DNA of 64,000 nt from Butyrivibrio sp. LB2008. Lineage in GTDB: Bacteria > Bacillota > Clostridia > Lachnospirales > Lachnospiraceae. Of this stretch, positions 36,378 to 44,750 are shown one piece after another. The stretch's first letter is position 1. The number at the start of each line of letters is the position of its first letter. The notes beneath the pieces are model-generated. The model ran no database searches. It was not told the origin of the DNA and saw only the letters and a program-made list of their open reading frames with translations. The stretch spans positions 1-64,000 of the forward strand of contig NZ_KK211306.1 in the NCBI RefSeq assembly GCF_000621565.1, in the 5' to 3' direction. Made by a program: the position numbers and the translations under genes.

Positions 36378-37398
36378 TAGCACGCACCTCCTTATCCATT
36401 GCATCTTCGTAATCTTTTAGGTTTCTCACCTCAGGACCAGTGTTCTGATACTTGTCAGGAAGCTTTGCTTCAGGATATTTAGTTTTGTGAGCAGAAATAT
36501 CTTCCTGGCTCAGAAATATAATGCTTGATTTTAGTTCACCTGCTGAATACAGCTCTCGTTCACTGCAGTAGTGCAATCCCTTGATTACTGCATCAGCATT
36601 CCATTCTTCAAATAGCTTTTTTATTACATTAAGTTGATCTCGATAGTATCTAGATTTCTCCTGATGTAGATGTTCAAGGAATGGACCAACCAGCTCATCT
36701 TGGTTAAATAATTCATTAAGAGCAGTTTCAACCTCTTTAAGGGATGCACTTTTATTGTCACGGTTATGACGACTGCCTACTAGTTGTCCCTTGTCATGAC
36801 ATACCGGATATTTGGCATAAACAGCCAATGTTACTGCATCAGTTATTGTTACGTTATCCTCATCATCTACTATCATAAAGACCTTTTTACCGGGAGCATA
36901 TGTACCTGTAGGCACTCTATAACGATTCCCTTTATAGAGAACAACATTGTCTTTTCTTACCTGATAAGATATACTCTCGTTTGGCGCAGTTTCAAAACTG
37001 TAATGAGGTACCGGTATCAAGTATTCTTTTTCGCGTGCGAATACTTCTGCCGGTATTTTGTGTGTTGTGCCATGTTCTTCGGCGTTTCCAGTTCTAGCAA
37101 GCCATTTCACACAGTCATCATTGAAACTATCTATATCAACAAATATGCGGTGCTCGGCAAAGCCATGCTTTGCGTACTTTACTACATTTTCTACCTTACC
37201 CTTAGATTCAGGATCACTTCCTCTGCATAGATAAACATCAAATTTCATCTCGTCGAGATAGCTTTGAAATCCATCAGTGTAGATAATGTCTCCATTATTT
37301 TCGCTTACCGCAAGGACCTTATCCTGATCGTAAACAATCTCTTTGGTGCGACCTCCGAAGAACTCGAAGGCTTTCACATGCGCAGCAATAAAGGTAGC
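36370..37398 (-). pseudogene. istA: 5'-truncated IS21 transposase IstA
   Basis: The sequence begins abruptly inside the integrase-core domain (ATFIAAHVKAFEFFGG) and continues with EIVYDQDKVLAV, SKGKVENVVKYAK and the C-terminal beta-barrel region to the normal end. A full IstA is about 500 residues; roughly the first third, including the HTH and the first catalytic Asp, is missing. A GTG at 37377 could start a 335-residue product, but it would lack catalysis. The upstream border coincides with the GCAA junction with the Rpn gene. Confidence 0.87.
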
Positions 37399-37895
37399 TT
37401 GCGTTTAACAACATTAACTTCGTTTTGTAGATTATCTGTAAATTCATCCATCGGCTCACCGGTACGAACAAACCTCAGGAAATTTCCAAGCTCTGTGTCA
37501 TGGAGTTCAGTACAAGCTGCGTTAAGAATAACCTTGTTTGAATCATCTCCAAACGGAAGCTCATACTCTCTGCAGTAATTCTCAAATCTGTAAACCGGTT
37601 TATCTAATTCGTAAATATCCTCAGTACAGATAAAAATGACGTAACTCTTTGCCAGTTTATGATAATCTTCGCCTTTTTCTATCAAATTAAGATCTATCAT
37701 CCCCTGGTAATAACGCGCACGCCTCGGAATATTACCCGGATTTGTTGTCTGCATCTCAATGTTATAAACTGTGCCTTTTTCATCATCCACATACACATCA
37801 AGCCTTACACTCTTGCTATCATATGAAGGATTGATAGTTTTTTGTTCTTCCGGATAGCTTAAACTCTTTGTTATGCAGAACAGAAGATAACCCAT
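37374..37895 (-). pseudogene. N-terminal part of the split Rpn-family gene
   Basis: Encodes the PD-(D/E)XK nuclease core of the Rpn family: SVRLDVYVDDEKGTVYNIEMQ contains the catalytic D..ExQ, followed by ARYYQGMIDL and SYVIFICTED. The reading frame ends seven residues after VVKRK, where istA sequence has joined. The beginning is also degenerate: translation opens with MGYLLFCITK rather than the normal Rpn N-terminus, so about 30-40 residues are missing or shifted. The remaining half is at 31732-31940. Confidence 0.85.
37399..37402. repeat. GCAA junction repeat, left copy
   Basis: TTGC on the plus strand, matching 31937-31940, at the boundary between the Rpn N-terminal part and istA. Confidence 0.6.
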
Positions 37896-38009
37896 TCATA
37901 AAACAAATTATACTCACTTACATTATAGCAAATCCGCTAAAGTACGCAACTTTCTAAAGAAAAAATGAAATTTATAACCCGATTCCTCAAAACAGAAAAA
38001 CCGAAACAG

Positions 38010-38082
<73 letters not shown>

Positions 38083-38086
38083 GAAA

Positions 38087-38159
38087 CTACGGTAACAGGA
38101 ATCGAACCTGTAACATCTTGAATCAGAATCAAGCGCTCTACCATTTGAGCTATACCGCA
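38087..38159 (-). tRNA. tRNA-Gln (CTG)
   Basis: 73 nt; acceptor TGCGGTA/TACCGTA, anticodon stem CTTGA/TCAAG with loop TTCTGAT, T-loop TTCGATT. Confidence 0.93.
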
Positions 38160-38163
38160 TCAA

Positions 38164-38236
38164 TGCTGCTGGTGGGTGTCGAACCCACGACCTTCAGATT
38201 AAGAGTCTGCTGCTCTTCCAACTGAGCTACAACAGC
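38164..38236 (-). tRNA. tRNA-Lys (CTT)
   Basis: 73 nt; acceptor GCTGTTG/CAGCAGC, anticodon loop CTCTTAA, T-loop TTCGACA, discriminator A. Confidence 0.94.
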
Positions 38237-38240
38237 TTAA

Positions 38241-38313
38241 TGCCGCCTATGGGGCTTGAACCCATGACCTACGGTTTAAAAGACCGTTGCTCTTCCAACT
38301 GAGCTAAGACAGC
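38241..38313 (-). tRNA. tRNA-Lys (TTT)
   Basis: 73 nt; acceptor GCTGTCT/AGGCGGC with G-U pairs, anticodon loop CTTTTAA, T-loop TTCAAGC, discriminator A. Confidence 0.94.
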
Positions 38314-38330
38314 TAAATACTCCCCATGGG

Positions 38331-38364
38331 GTCGCAGGCATCCGGGGGATGCCACGTTTGCGAC
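38331..38364. repeat. Long GC-rich hairpin inside the tRNA cluster
   Basis: GTCGCA-GGCATCC-GGG-GGATGCC-ACGTT-TGCGAC: 13 base pairs with a five-base bulge, adjoining the degenerate tRNA. Confidence 0.75.
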
Positions 38365-38365
38365 T

Positions 38366-38436
38366 CCGAGCTCCGCGAGGGAACCCGCATCTCTCGGCTT
38401 AAAAGGCCGGTGCATATCCGCTCTGCCAAGGAAGCG
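38366..38436 (-). pseudogene. Degenerate tRNA-Lys (TTT)-like gene
   Basis: D-arm (GGCAGAGCGGATATGC) and anticodon arm (CGGC-CTTTTAA-GCCG) are tRNA-like. The T-loop, however, is reduced to four bases (GCGGG-TTCC-CTCGC) and no good acceptor stem can be paired. Probably a decayed tRNA. Confidence 0.6.
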
Positions 38437-38439
38437 TAA

Positions 38440-38512
38440 TGGATTCGGACGGTATCGAACCGCCTACGCGGAGATCTTCAATCTCCCGCTCTACCATTTG
38501 AGCTACGAATCC
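38440..38512 (-). tRNA. tRNA-Phe (GAA)
   Basis: 73 nt; acceptor GGATTCG/CGAATCC, anticodon stem GGAGA/TCTCC with loop TTGAAGA, T-loop TTCGATA, discriminator A. Confidence 0.94.
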
Positions 38513-38518
38513 ATATAG

Positions 38519-38590
38519 AGGCATAGGTGAGATTCGAACTCACGATCCCGGAGTTGCAGTCCGGAGCCTTTCCATCTTGGCTACTACGCC
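38519..38590 (-). tRNA. tRNA-Cys (GCA)
   Basis: 72 nt; acceptor GGCGTAG/CTATGCC, anticodon loop CTGCAAC, T-loop TTCGAAT, discriminator U as expected for Cys. Confidence 0.95.
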
Positions 38591-38594
38591 TAAA

Positions 38595-38665
38595 CTACGG
38601 TACTTGGAATCGAACCAAGATTACCGGAACCAAAATCCTGTGGGCTACCATTACCCCATACCGCA
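38595..38665 (-). tRNA. tRNA-Gln (TTG)
   Basis: 71 nt; acceptor TGCGGTA/TACCGTA, anticodon loop TTTTGGT, T-loop TTCGATT, discriminator G. First gene of the tRNA cluster in transcription order. Confidence 0.93.
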
Positions 38666-38675
38666 TAGTGCAGCC

Positions 38676-38897
38676 TCACTCGACTGCTATTATTCTTTCT
38701 ATAGGGACTTCAAGATACACAGAAAGAGCCACAATCCTGTCAATGCTTGGAAGAACCTCTCCTCTTAAGTATCTGTATACAAGAGAAGTGCTTGTCCCAA
38801 GGTATTCAGAAACTTCTGTAACTGTATGACCGCTTTCCCTTATCAAATCTCTTATATGTATTCCTGTTCCTTCAATATCTATTATTGGATAATCCAT
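38676..38897 (-). CDS. Small HTH (XRE/Cro-like) regulator
   Basis: 73 residues, essentially one helix-turn-helix domain (TVTEVSEYLGTSTSLVYRYL, then GEVLPSIDRIVALSVYLEVP). Similar stand-alone XRE proteins are common in this group and often autoregulate. It ends 10 bases before the tRNA cluster, so read-through into the tRNAs is possible. A terminator-like hairpin lies upstream. Confidence 0.8.
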   Translation of the reverse strand: MDYPIIDIEGTGIHIRDLIRESGHTVTEVSEYLGTSTSLVYRYLRGEVLPSIDRIVALSVYLEVPIERIIAVE

Positions 38898-38913
38898 TTT
38901 TCTAATCTCCTTT

Positions 38914-38954
38914 TTCGCATTAAAAAACCACTTAACCTTTGCAAGCTAAGTGGC
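38914..38954 (-). terminator. Terminator upstream of the XRE gene
   Basis: On the minus strand CCACTTA..TTAAGTGG followed by TTTTTTAA. It ends transcripts from further right. Bases 38955-39281 otherwise hold only a weak Asn/Gln/Lys-rich frame (38996-39196) that I do not count as a gene, plus GTGTCATC/GATGACAC at about 39218-39234. Confidence 0.75.
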
Positions 38955-39281
38955 ATACAGACTAACCTATACATTTAATGCTTTGGAGATTCCTTTTATT
39001 TTTGAGAACCTTGATTACATTCCACCAACTTGCAATTTGCATAGCAAACAAAACATTTCTGATTATTGCAGAACTGCTTAAACTGTTTATTATTAAATTG
39101 CTTGTTGATAGTTACGTAATACATTCTAAAAATCTTCCTCTTAACTTTCTGCTGCTCACTCACAGCTCCATATCTTTGTTGTAGTTGTATTATCACCCTA
39201 GCGGGACATTTTGTATAGTGTCATCGGATGACACCTGCGTGATCAGAGCCCCCCGCCTTCATTTACGGATATTTTACTTCT

Positions 39282-39680
39282 TTAATGCCCTTCTATATTA
39301 TCTCGGAAAGGTGCGTCACCATATACAGTTATGACATAGCTACCATCTTTCTTTTCCAAAACGTGCTCCTTGTACTTTTTTTCAAATACCTGACTCACCT
39401 CATCCTCAGACAAGCCAGAATTGAAAGTAACTTTAGACTCACACTCAACATGATTACCTGTTCCGGTAGTATTTCCTGTAAATGAATATACATCCACAAT
39501 ACTGACATCTTCTATAGATTTCTCTATATATGCCGTTAGCCCTTTTGTCTGCATATATGTTGTTGCATGATTGGCTACATATCCGACCATCTCTATTACT
39601 ATATATAATGCTATCAGAAGAATCGGAAAAGCAAGTATCGTTCCAATCCCTACATCAAGCTTGTCTATTGACTTTTTCAT
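39282..39680 (-). CDS. Membrane-anchored hypothetical protein
   Basis: 132 residues: a short cytoplasmic start, one transmembrane helix (about residues 12-35) and a roughly 95-residue extracellular domain of mixed polarity (YSFTGNTTGTGNHVECES, VFEKKYKEHVLEKKDGS). Family not recognised. Last gene of the minus-strand run that begins with T7-type secretion proteins near 45 kb, so an immunity or accessory role is possible (inference from position only). Confidence 0.6.
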   Translation of the reverse strand: MKKSIDKLDVGIGTILAFPILLIALYIVIEMVGYVANHATTYMQTKGLTAYIEKSIEDVSIVDVYSFTGNTTGTGNHVECESKVTFNSGLSEDEVSQVFEKKYKEHVLEKKDGSYVITVYGDAPFRDNIEGH

Positions 39681-39704
39681 TTATTGAAAATATACTCCTC
39701 ACGG

Positions 39705-39917
39705 CTATAATCCGAAACATTTCACTTTTTTTCGACAAATCCATGTTAGGATACTTATTATTCCCCATACAAAAGCTAAAACTGCTCCTGCTATATGAGC
39801 TTTGTCTTGCTGTTCACTTGTTGGATACATTTCCAATGATCCGTTTATCATCATAGAAACTCCAACAACAATCATTATAGAAGCCATAACAAATAAAGCT
39901 ATTCGAATTATTCTCAT
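39705..39917 (-). CDS. Small two-TM protein
   Basis: 70 residues with two hydrophobic helices (about 4-24 and 42-60) and a Lys/Cys-rich end (CRKKVKCFGL). No family recognised. Starts three bases from the next gene upstream, so probably in one transcript. Confidence 0.55.
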   Translation of the reverse strand: MRIIRIALFVMASIMIVVGVSMMINGSLEMYPTSEQQDKAHIAGAVLAFVWGIISILTWICRKKVKCFGL

Positions 39918-39920
39918 TTA

Positions 39921-40196
39921 TCAAACCTTTTTTATTTGCCTCACCATATAAACAGTAAAAATTACTGCTACAAGGAGACATATAATCCATAAAACAACAT
40001 AAGCAAAACCATAAAATATCATCATATAAAACATCATCTTAACGCCTTCCATTCCATAGTACACAGTACCCTCATTAAAACTTGGTTTTGCTCCTACATA
40101 GTATGCTTCTAGACATATTTTTATAAGCTTTATGACAGGAAATATTACTAACAACCATAAAGCTATATCTAAAACAATCATTTGTTTATTCTTCAT
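39921..40196 (-). CDS. Small multi-TM protein, related to the 1918-2187 and 41984-42670 products
   Basis: 91 residues with two long hydrophobic stretches (about 5-30 and 55-88). The segment YYGMEGVKMMFYMMIFYGF and the ending FTVYMVRQIKK resemble IYGMDAVKDILSFYFGF in the 41984 protein and the end of the 1918-2187 protein. Function unknown. Confidence 0.55.
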   Translation of the reverse strand: MKNKQMIVLDIALWLLVIFPVIKLIKICLEAYYVGAKPSFNEGTVYYGMEGVKMMFYMMIFYGFAYVVLWIICLLVAVIFTVYMVRQIKKV

Positions 40197-40386
40197 GTAT
40201 TTATATCTCTATTTTGATTACGTTCTATTCATTTAACTGAATTCGAATAATTATTCTTGGAATTTAAGTTTGAGTTTTTAGTACTCTATCATAGTCAGCA
40301 TTTATAAGTACGCCAATAGTTCTTTTTCAACTTTTGTTAAAGCATCATCTTTAAAATGTAAAAGAATTACTTCATAACCATTCCAA

Positions 40387-41160
40387 TCACAAATTCAGAG
40401 CTTCAAATTCTTCTTCTGATAAAATAGTTTCGCAAGAATTATATACAAACCACTCATCTTTTGAATCTAACCACAATCTCAAAATTCCATTTAAAGGATA
40501 TATTACGCCTAATTCACCACTCACAATAGCATAATAATCAACTCCCTTATATTCATTTATACTCGCGCCATCACATGTCAGCATCGTTGTTGCATAAAAA
40601 GCCGCGATTTTAAACAATTCTTCTTTTATTTCTTCAAATCTCCGATTTTTTAGTTTTTCAACCTTTTCTATAATATAATTTAGTTTATCAACGATGCCCG
40701 CATCAACATCAATATTGTTATCTTGGCAAAACTGCAATGATAAATCATTATAGTTTTTTAATAAAAAACCTTGTTCAGACATACTAAAACGCGGTATCTT
40801 TTCATCTTCTTTCCACGCCGTATACCCCTTCTCTTTCATAATGTTGGCAAATTCAGCAATTTTTTTCCTGAATAAAGCTTCATTATCCTTATCAAAAGAG
40901 CGTTCTTCCCTTATTGTTCCGGACCATAGTACTAACTTATCTTCACCTGAATCATATTCAATATCGAACCCCTGAACATATGAAGAATCTATTCTCTTTT
41001 CATAAGATGCCAATGTTCTCTTAAAAAGCCCTGCCGGTCCATTTTTTCCTAATACAAAACCATTTTCTTTTGCATCAGGTCCCATAATATCTTTAATAAT
41101 TTTTTTGTATTGTTTTACATCCGGTGCCATCATCTCTTTTATTTTGTCTTTAAACTTCAT
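40387..41160 (-). CDS. Hypothetical cytosolic protein, 257 residues
   Basis: Soluble, charged protein without signal or membrane segment. A Lys-rich helical start (KFKDKIKEMMAPDVKQYKKI) precedes a mixed alpha/beta body (SYVQGFDIEYDSGEDKLVLW, MEKGYTAWKEDE-like region) and an acidic end (ILSEEEFEALNL). Not recognised; size and context would suit a cytosolic immunity protein of a polymorphic toxin cassette. GTG at 41166 is an alternative start. Confidence 0.55.
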   Translation of the reverse strand: MKFKDKIKEMMAPDVKQYKKIIKDIMGPDAKENGFVLGKNGPAGLFKRTLASYEKRIDSSYVQGFDIEYDSGEDKLVLWSGTIREERSFDKDNEALFRKKIAEFANIMKEKGYTAWKEDEKIPRFSMSEQGFLLKNYNDLSLQFCQDNNIDVDAGIVDKLNYIIEKVEKLKNRRFEEIKEELFKIAAFYATTMLTCDGASINEYKGVDYYAIVSGELGVIYPLNGILRLWLDSKDEWFVYNSCETILSEEEFEALNL

Positions 41161-41183
41161 TATCACATCAACCTACCATATCT

Positions 41184-41981
41184 TTACCCAATCTGTCTGA
41201 TGCCAAGATATACCCTATCAATCTCATCATCCAAGAATTCTTCATCAGGATTCTTTTCCCCAACAAATTTGATTATGAATGTTTTTTCTTCATTTGGACC
41301 TATTCTAAGAGGCTCCCCTGTTTCAAGATTGTCATCAGCTGTTAATTTTGCTTCTCTATAGGGGGTTCCGTCTGTTGCAGCATACGTATCTGCAGAAAAG
41401 GAAACAACATCATCTATATTATTTTTTACACATATCTCTGCGGTCACTTCTATAACATCACCGGACACGTTCCTCTCCAAAACTCGTGTTTTACTTTCGT
41501 TAATAACAAGCCCCTCTAAAGCAGTATAGCTATTTCCATTCATCTCAATCAGGTAATAATGCTTAAAATCCGTTCCTAAAAGAACAGTAAAAGAGTTGTC
41601 TGAGATCCACTCTATTTCATACTGTCCTCCCCAGCCCATTTTGGTTTCTTTAATCCTGATACTATTGTCAGTATTTTTTTCATGCTCCAAAGGAAAAGCA
41701 TTTTCTCCGGCAGTCTCAACGCAAATAACGCTTTCACCTCCGGTAGCTCCATAGCTGATCTGAACTACTTCTGCCTGATATTGTTTTGTCGGCGAAATTG
41801 CAACATAAGAAATATCTCCGATGTTATCATTGCCGCATGCCGCAAATACAAGCATCAACACGAGAACTAATCCCACTAAAAATGTAACTATCGCCAGCAA
41901 CGCAACAGACAAATAAACTATGACCTTAGAAAAAAAATGCCTATTCACTTTGCTACCTTCTATATTTTCCTTTTTATCCAT
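41184..41981 (-). CDS. Membrane-anchored DUF5412-like protein
   Basis: 265 residues. One hydrophobic segment near the N-terminus (about residues 18-48) ends in VFAACGND, so it could be a lipoprotein or a signal anchor. The extracellular part contains ISPTKQYQAEVVQISYGATG and WISDNSFTVLLG, resembling DUF5412-type proteins, and a later beta-rich section. Function unknown. Tightly spaced with its neighbours (three bases after the upstream gene). Confidence 0.55.
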   Translation of the reverse strand: MDKKENIEGSKVNRHFFSKVIVYLSVALLAIVTFLVGLVLVLMLVFAACGNDNIGDISYVAISPTKQYQAEVVQISYGATGGESVICVETAGENAFPLEHEKNTDNSIRIKETKMGWGGQYEIEWISDNSFTVLLGTDFKHYYLIEMNGNSYTALEGLVINESKTRVLERNVSGDVIEVTAEICVKNNIDDVVSFSADTYAATDGTPYREAKLTADDNLETGEPLRIGPNEEKTFIIKFVGEKNPDEEFLDDEIDRVYLGIRQIG

Positions 41982-41983
41982 GT

Positions 41984-42670
41984 TTAACTCTGCTCATCTT
42001 CCTCACCTACCATGTGCAAAAAATCACCTTCATCCGTATAAAGCTGAGGCTTCCTATAATGCGTACATGCCATGGCATACGACGTAAAACCAATAGTAAA
42101 TATCAACCAAAATATCCACATCACAACACCGGCAAGAAGAAAGCCAAAATAAAACGAAAGAATATCCTTAACCGCATCCATCCCATATATTTTTTCGACA
42201 GCATCATTTCCAAATGATGACATCCATGGAACAGCTCCATTAACAGCACCATCAACACAATCCGCAATTACATGTATCACAGGCAATATGCAAATATACC
42301 AAAATAATAAATCCAGCAATATTACCAGTTTTTGCGTAAGTTTTAAATCCAAAAATCTTTCAATTATATTTCTTTTTCTTGAATCACTTTCCATCCTATA
42401 TATCCCATAACACAAAAAGACTGCAACACAACAGATTCCTCCGATTTCCTCCATACCGTTTCCATCAGCAGAACTCCAGAACATCAATTTATAATCGTCT
42501 TCCAAATAATCATGCTGCTGAATATATACTTCCTGCTCAACTTCTTCCACTTTCCGTCCAAAAGTCCAGATAAGCCTTCTTTCACAACGTATATATTTAA
42601 AGCCTTTTTCAGCAAGTACAGTTCCTATTATTTCTTTTATTTTACGAGTTTTATTTATAACTATTTCCAT
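41984..42670 (-). CDS. Membrane protein with the GM(D/E)xVK two-helix module
   Basis: The N-terminal 75 residues are soluble (MEIVINKTRKIKEIIGTVL, FKYIRCERRLIWTFGRKVEE). Three or four hydrophobic helices follow (about 78-92, 115-140, 168-195). The last carries IYGMDAVKDILSFYFGF, shared with the 39921-40196 protein. Its start overlaps the end of the lipoprotein gene upstream by ten bases. No function assigned. Confidence 0.55.
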   Translation of the reverse strand: MEIVINKTRKIKEIIGTVLAEKGFKYIRCERRLIWTFGRKVEEVEQEVYIQQHDYLEDDYKLMFWSSADGNGMEEIGGICCVAVFLCYGIYRMESDSRKRNIIERFLDLKLTQKLVILLDLLFWYICILPVIHVIADCVDGAVNGAVPWMSSFGNDAVEKIYGMDAVKDILSFYFGFLLAGVVMWIFWLIFTIGFTSYAMACTHYRKPQLYTDEGDFLHMVGEEDEQS

Positions 42671-43104
42671 ATTCTTTCGCAATAGTCTGCAGGAAAAATA
42701 TGTTTAGGTATATCAATATCCTTGCCCATAGTATCTACTGCTCTCCACACCCAGGGATTCATCAAATCCTTAGCGTTTACTTCATAAGTTATTAAAAAAT
42801 TGCATTCTTTATCCTCTGTAAGCGTATACATTCTTACGTTATCACTACCATCAGGTTGAGGAATATACCCTATACACTTGTCGATATCCTTTTTATGAAA
42901 AAAGCCCTTAAAATCACCATATTCAACATATTTTCTGCCATTGTACTCAAGCTCAGAAAAATAAAAATCATCACATCTTCCTTTATCTAAATACTCCTCA
43001 GTTTCAAAAGCAATTGCATCATTCGGAAGGTCCGGAAACATACTATCTCCACAGCCAACAAGCAACAGCACACATATTATTCCAAATAGTGTTCTCTTTT
43101 TCAC
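42661..43104 (-). CDS. Lipoprotein, copy 2 of a tandem pair
   Basis: 147-residue lipoprotein: signal peptide (MKKRTLFGIICVLLLVGCGD) with lipobox LVGC, then a compact soluble domain (FPDLPNDAIAFETEEYLDKG, RKYVEYGDFKGF, IDKCIGYIPQPDGS). It is a close paralogue of the product at 43149-43592, with identical length and long identical stretches. Divergence is highest around residues 40-70. Not a family I recognise. Duplicated surface lipoproteins beside a putative secreted effector suggest immunity proteins (inference). Confidence 0.72.
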   Translation of the reverse strand: MKKRTLFGIICVLLLVGCGDSMFPDLPNDAIAFETEEYLDKGRCDDFYFSELEYNGRKYVEYGDFKGFFHKKDIDKCIGYIPQPDGSDNVRMYTLTEDKECNFLITYEVNAKDLMNPWVWRAVDTMGKDIDIPKHIFPADYCERIWK

Positions 43105-43148
43105 TTAATTCCTCACATTCTTCCTGTTCAAACGCCCTGTATTACTAA

Positions 43149-43592
43149 CTATTTCCATATTCTTTCATAGCACTCTGCAGGAAAAACATGTTTAGGCAAA
43201 CCGATATCCTTCCCCATAGTATCTTCTGCTCTTAGCACCCCAGGATTCATCAATTCTTTAGATTTTACTTCAAAAGTAATTATAAAATTGCATTCTTTAT
43301 CTTCCGTAAGCGTATACATTCTTACGTTGTTGCTACCATCTGGTTGAACTATATATCCTATACACTTATCGATATCCTTTTTATTAAGAAATCCTCTAAT
43401 ATCCCCATAATCAACATATTTCCTTCCGTTATATTCAAATTCATAAAAATAGCAATCATTGCTTCTTCCTTTTTCTAAATATTCTTTAGACTCAAAAGCA
43501 ATTGCATCATTAGGAAGGTCAGGAAACATACTATCTCCACAGCCAACAAGCAACAGCATACACAATATTCCAAATAATACTTTCTTTTTCAT
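43149..43592 (-). CDS. Lipoprotein, copy 1 of a tandem pair
   Basis: 147-residue paralogue of the downstream lipoprotein, with signal peptide and lipobox LVGC. Shared blocks include MFPDLPNDAIAFE, KKDIDKCIGYI, RMYTLTEDKECNF and a C-terminus ending in ERIWK. It starts five bases after the candidate effector gene, the position typical of a cognate immunity gene. Function otherwise unknown. Confidence 0.72.
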   Translation of the reverse strand: MKKKVLFGILCMLLLVGCGDSMFPDLPNDAIAFESKEYLEKGRSNDCYFYEFEYNGRKYVDYGDIRGFLNKKDIDKCIGYIVQPDGSNNVRMYTLTEDKECNFIITFEVKSKELMNPGVLRAEDTMGKDIGLPKHVFPAECYERIWK

Positions 43593-43596
43593 TCAA

Positions 43597-44346
43597 TCAC
43601 CCCTCACATTCTTCCGGTTCATACCATGCCCAATGTCTATCAAACGCATCTAACCAGCCTGAATCTACAAACTCTCCCGCCAAAGATACCATCCAAGGAT
43701 ATTGCAATGAACCTAATTCAGAATAACCTTTATGACTATCTCTACGACTATCTTTTATATCCTTCTTTTCTTTCCATGAATCAGACTCTTTTCCAAAAAA
43801 TGACATTGCATAATTCCAACAATCTGATGGTGAAAGAGCTATTCCTCCGCCAAAATAGAACCCCCAATTTCCTGTCGAATTAATAAACGCATATAAAGTT
43901 CTGGCATTCTTTAATCCCAAACTTCTGCCACCGGTTTTATTGCTCCATGCCTGAGCAAAAGAGCCTTTATTTCCATCATCTGTTCCGGAATTACAAGAAT
44001 AAAAATATGTTGTAGTATTATCAAATGCTTCAGAATTCAACTTTCCAACATCCGATTGCAGAAATGCAAATTTGGCTTCTTGACTATCGTCACCACAATC
44101 ATAAGCAAACGACAACTCATTTTCCTTTAGGTCTTTGAATCTTTTCGGAGATCTACCATGGCAATAAAAAGATGCATTTGTTATTTTATCGCTACTTCTA
44201 TCACCGTTTTTATCGTTGTTGTGATACTCCACATATCCCGCCTCAACATAACTGCCTTCCGAGGTATATCCATCTACGGCGTGAGCGTAGCTTTCTATAA
44301 AGTCATTTACCTTTTGGGCATCATATTTTTTGTAATCGTAATCCAT
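43597..44346 (-). CDS. Candidate secreted effector with caspase-like His and Cys motifs
   Basis: 249-residue soluble protein without a signal peptide. Two motifs stand out: ITNASFYCHGRSPKRF (His-Gly) and TTTYFYSCNSGTDDGN (Cys after a hydrophobic strand), separated by about 60 residues. In clan CD peptidases (caspase, gingipain, CHAT) a His-Gly and a following strand-Cys form the dyad in this order. Also noted: AWSNKTGGRSLGLKNARTLY. It follows the two T7-type secretion genes (five bases after the second) and precedes twin lipoproteins. An effector/toxin role is inference; an alternative is a structural or regulatory protein of the same secretion cluster. Confidence 0.6.
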   Translation of the reverse strand: MDYDYKKYDAQKVNDFIESYAHAVDGYTSEGSYVEAGYVEYHNNDKNGDRSSDKITNASFYCHGRSPKRFKDLKENELSFAYDCGDDSQEAKFAFLQSDVGKLNSEAFDNTTTYFYSCNSGTDDGNKGSFAQAWSNKTGGRSLGLKNARTLYAFINSTGNWGFYFGGGIALSPSDCWNYAMSFFGKESDSWKEKKDIKDSRRDSHKGYSELGSLQYPWMVSLAGEFVDSGWLDAFDRHWAWYEPEECEG

Positions 44347-44351
44347 TATCT

Positions 44352-44750
44352 TTATTCCTCATTATTGTGCGAATTATTCTCTGCAAGAGCATCAAGCTCA
44401 TCTTCAAGGTCTGATATTCTACTCCAGCACTCTTCTATACGTTCACGTATTGTCTCTATTATTCTTCTTATATCTGAAAGAAGCTGCGAGGTACCATTCT
44501 GACCAATCTCTATATTTTGACAAAGCTGCGTCCGGTATTCTTCTGCTTTGATTTCAAGTTCACCCGCAAAATTTCCTCCATAGGTCATGTCATATGCTTT
44601 TTCAGGCTCATACGCACCTTCCTGAATATTTCTCTGCCATCCTTCTATAAGCCTTGATTTGTTCTCAAGGTCGTTTATCTCATTCTCATATCCTCTGATC
44701 TTATCTTTAAGATGATGTATTTCTGAATGTATATCACTTTCACGGCTCAT
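44352..44750 (-). CDS. Coiled-coil T7-secretion partner (DUF5082/LXG-adjacent type)
   Basis: 132 residues, almost entirely helical: coiled coils at about 5-40 (HHLKDKIRGYENEINDLENK) and 85-125 (ISDLEDELDALAENN). A central loop has YDMTYGGNFAGELE. Length and layout match small proteins encoded next to LXG/WXG-type effectors in Firmicutes. Overlaps the upstream gene by four bases (ATGA). Confidence 0.6.
   Translation of the reverse strand: MSRESDIHSEIHHLKDKIRGYENEINDLENKSRLIEGWQRNIQEGAYEPEKAYDMTYGGNFAGELEIKAEEYRTQLCQNIEIGQNGTSQLLSDIRRIIETIRERIEECWSRISDLEDELDALAENNSHNNEE

Noticed and set aside
31941..37398. Composite transposon carrying chemotaxis genes
   Set aside because: Only one IS21 end is present and istA is truncated at the other border, so there is no matched pair of ends.
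38996..39196. 66-residue minus-strand frame ending in a Cys-containing tail
   Set aside because: Asn/Gln/Lys-rich low-complexity composition and no clear ribosome binding site; kept only as a note in the terminator entry.
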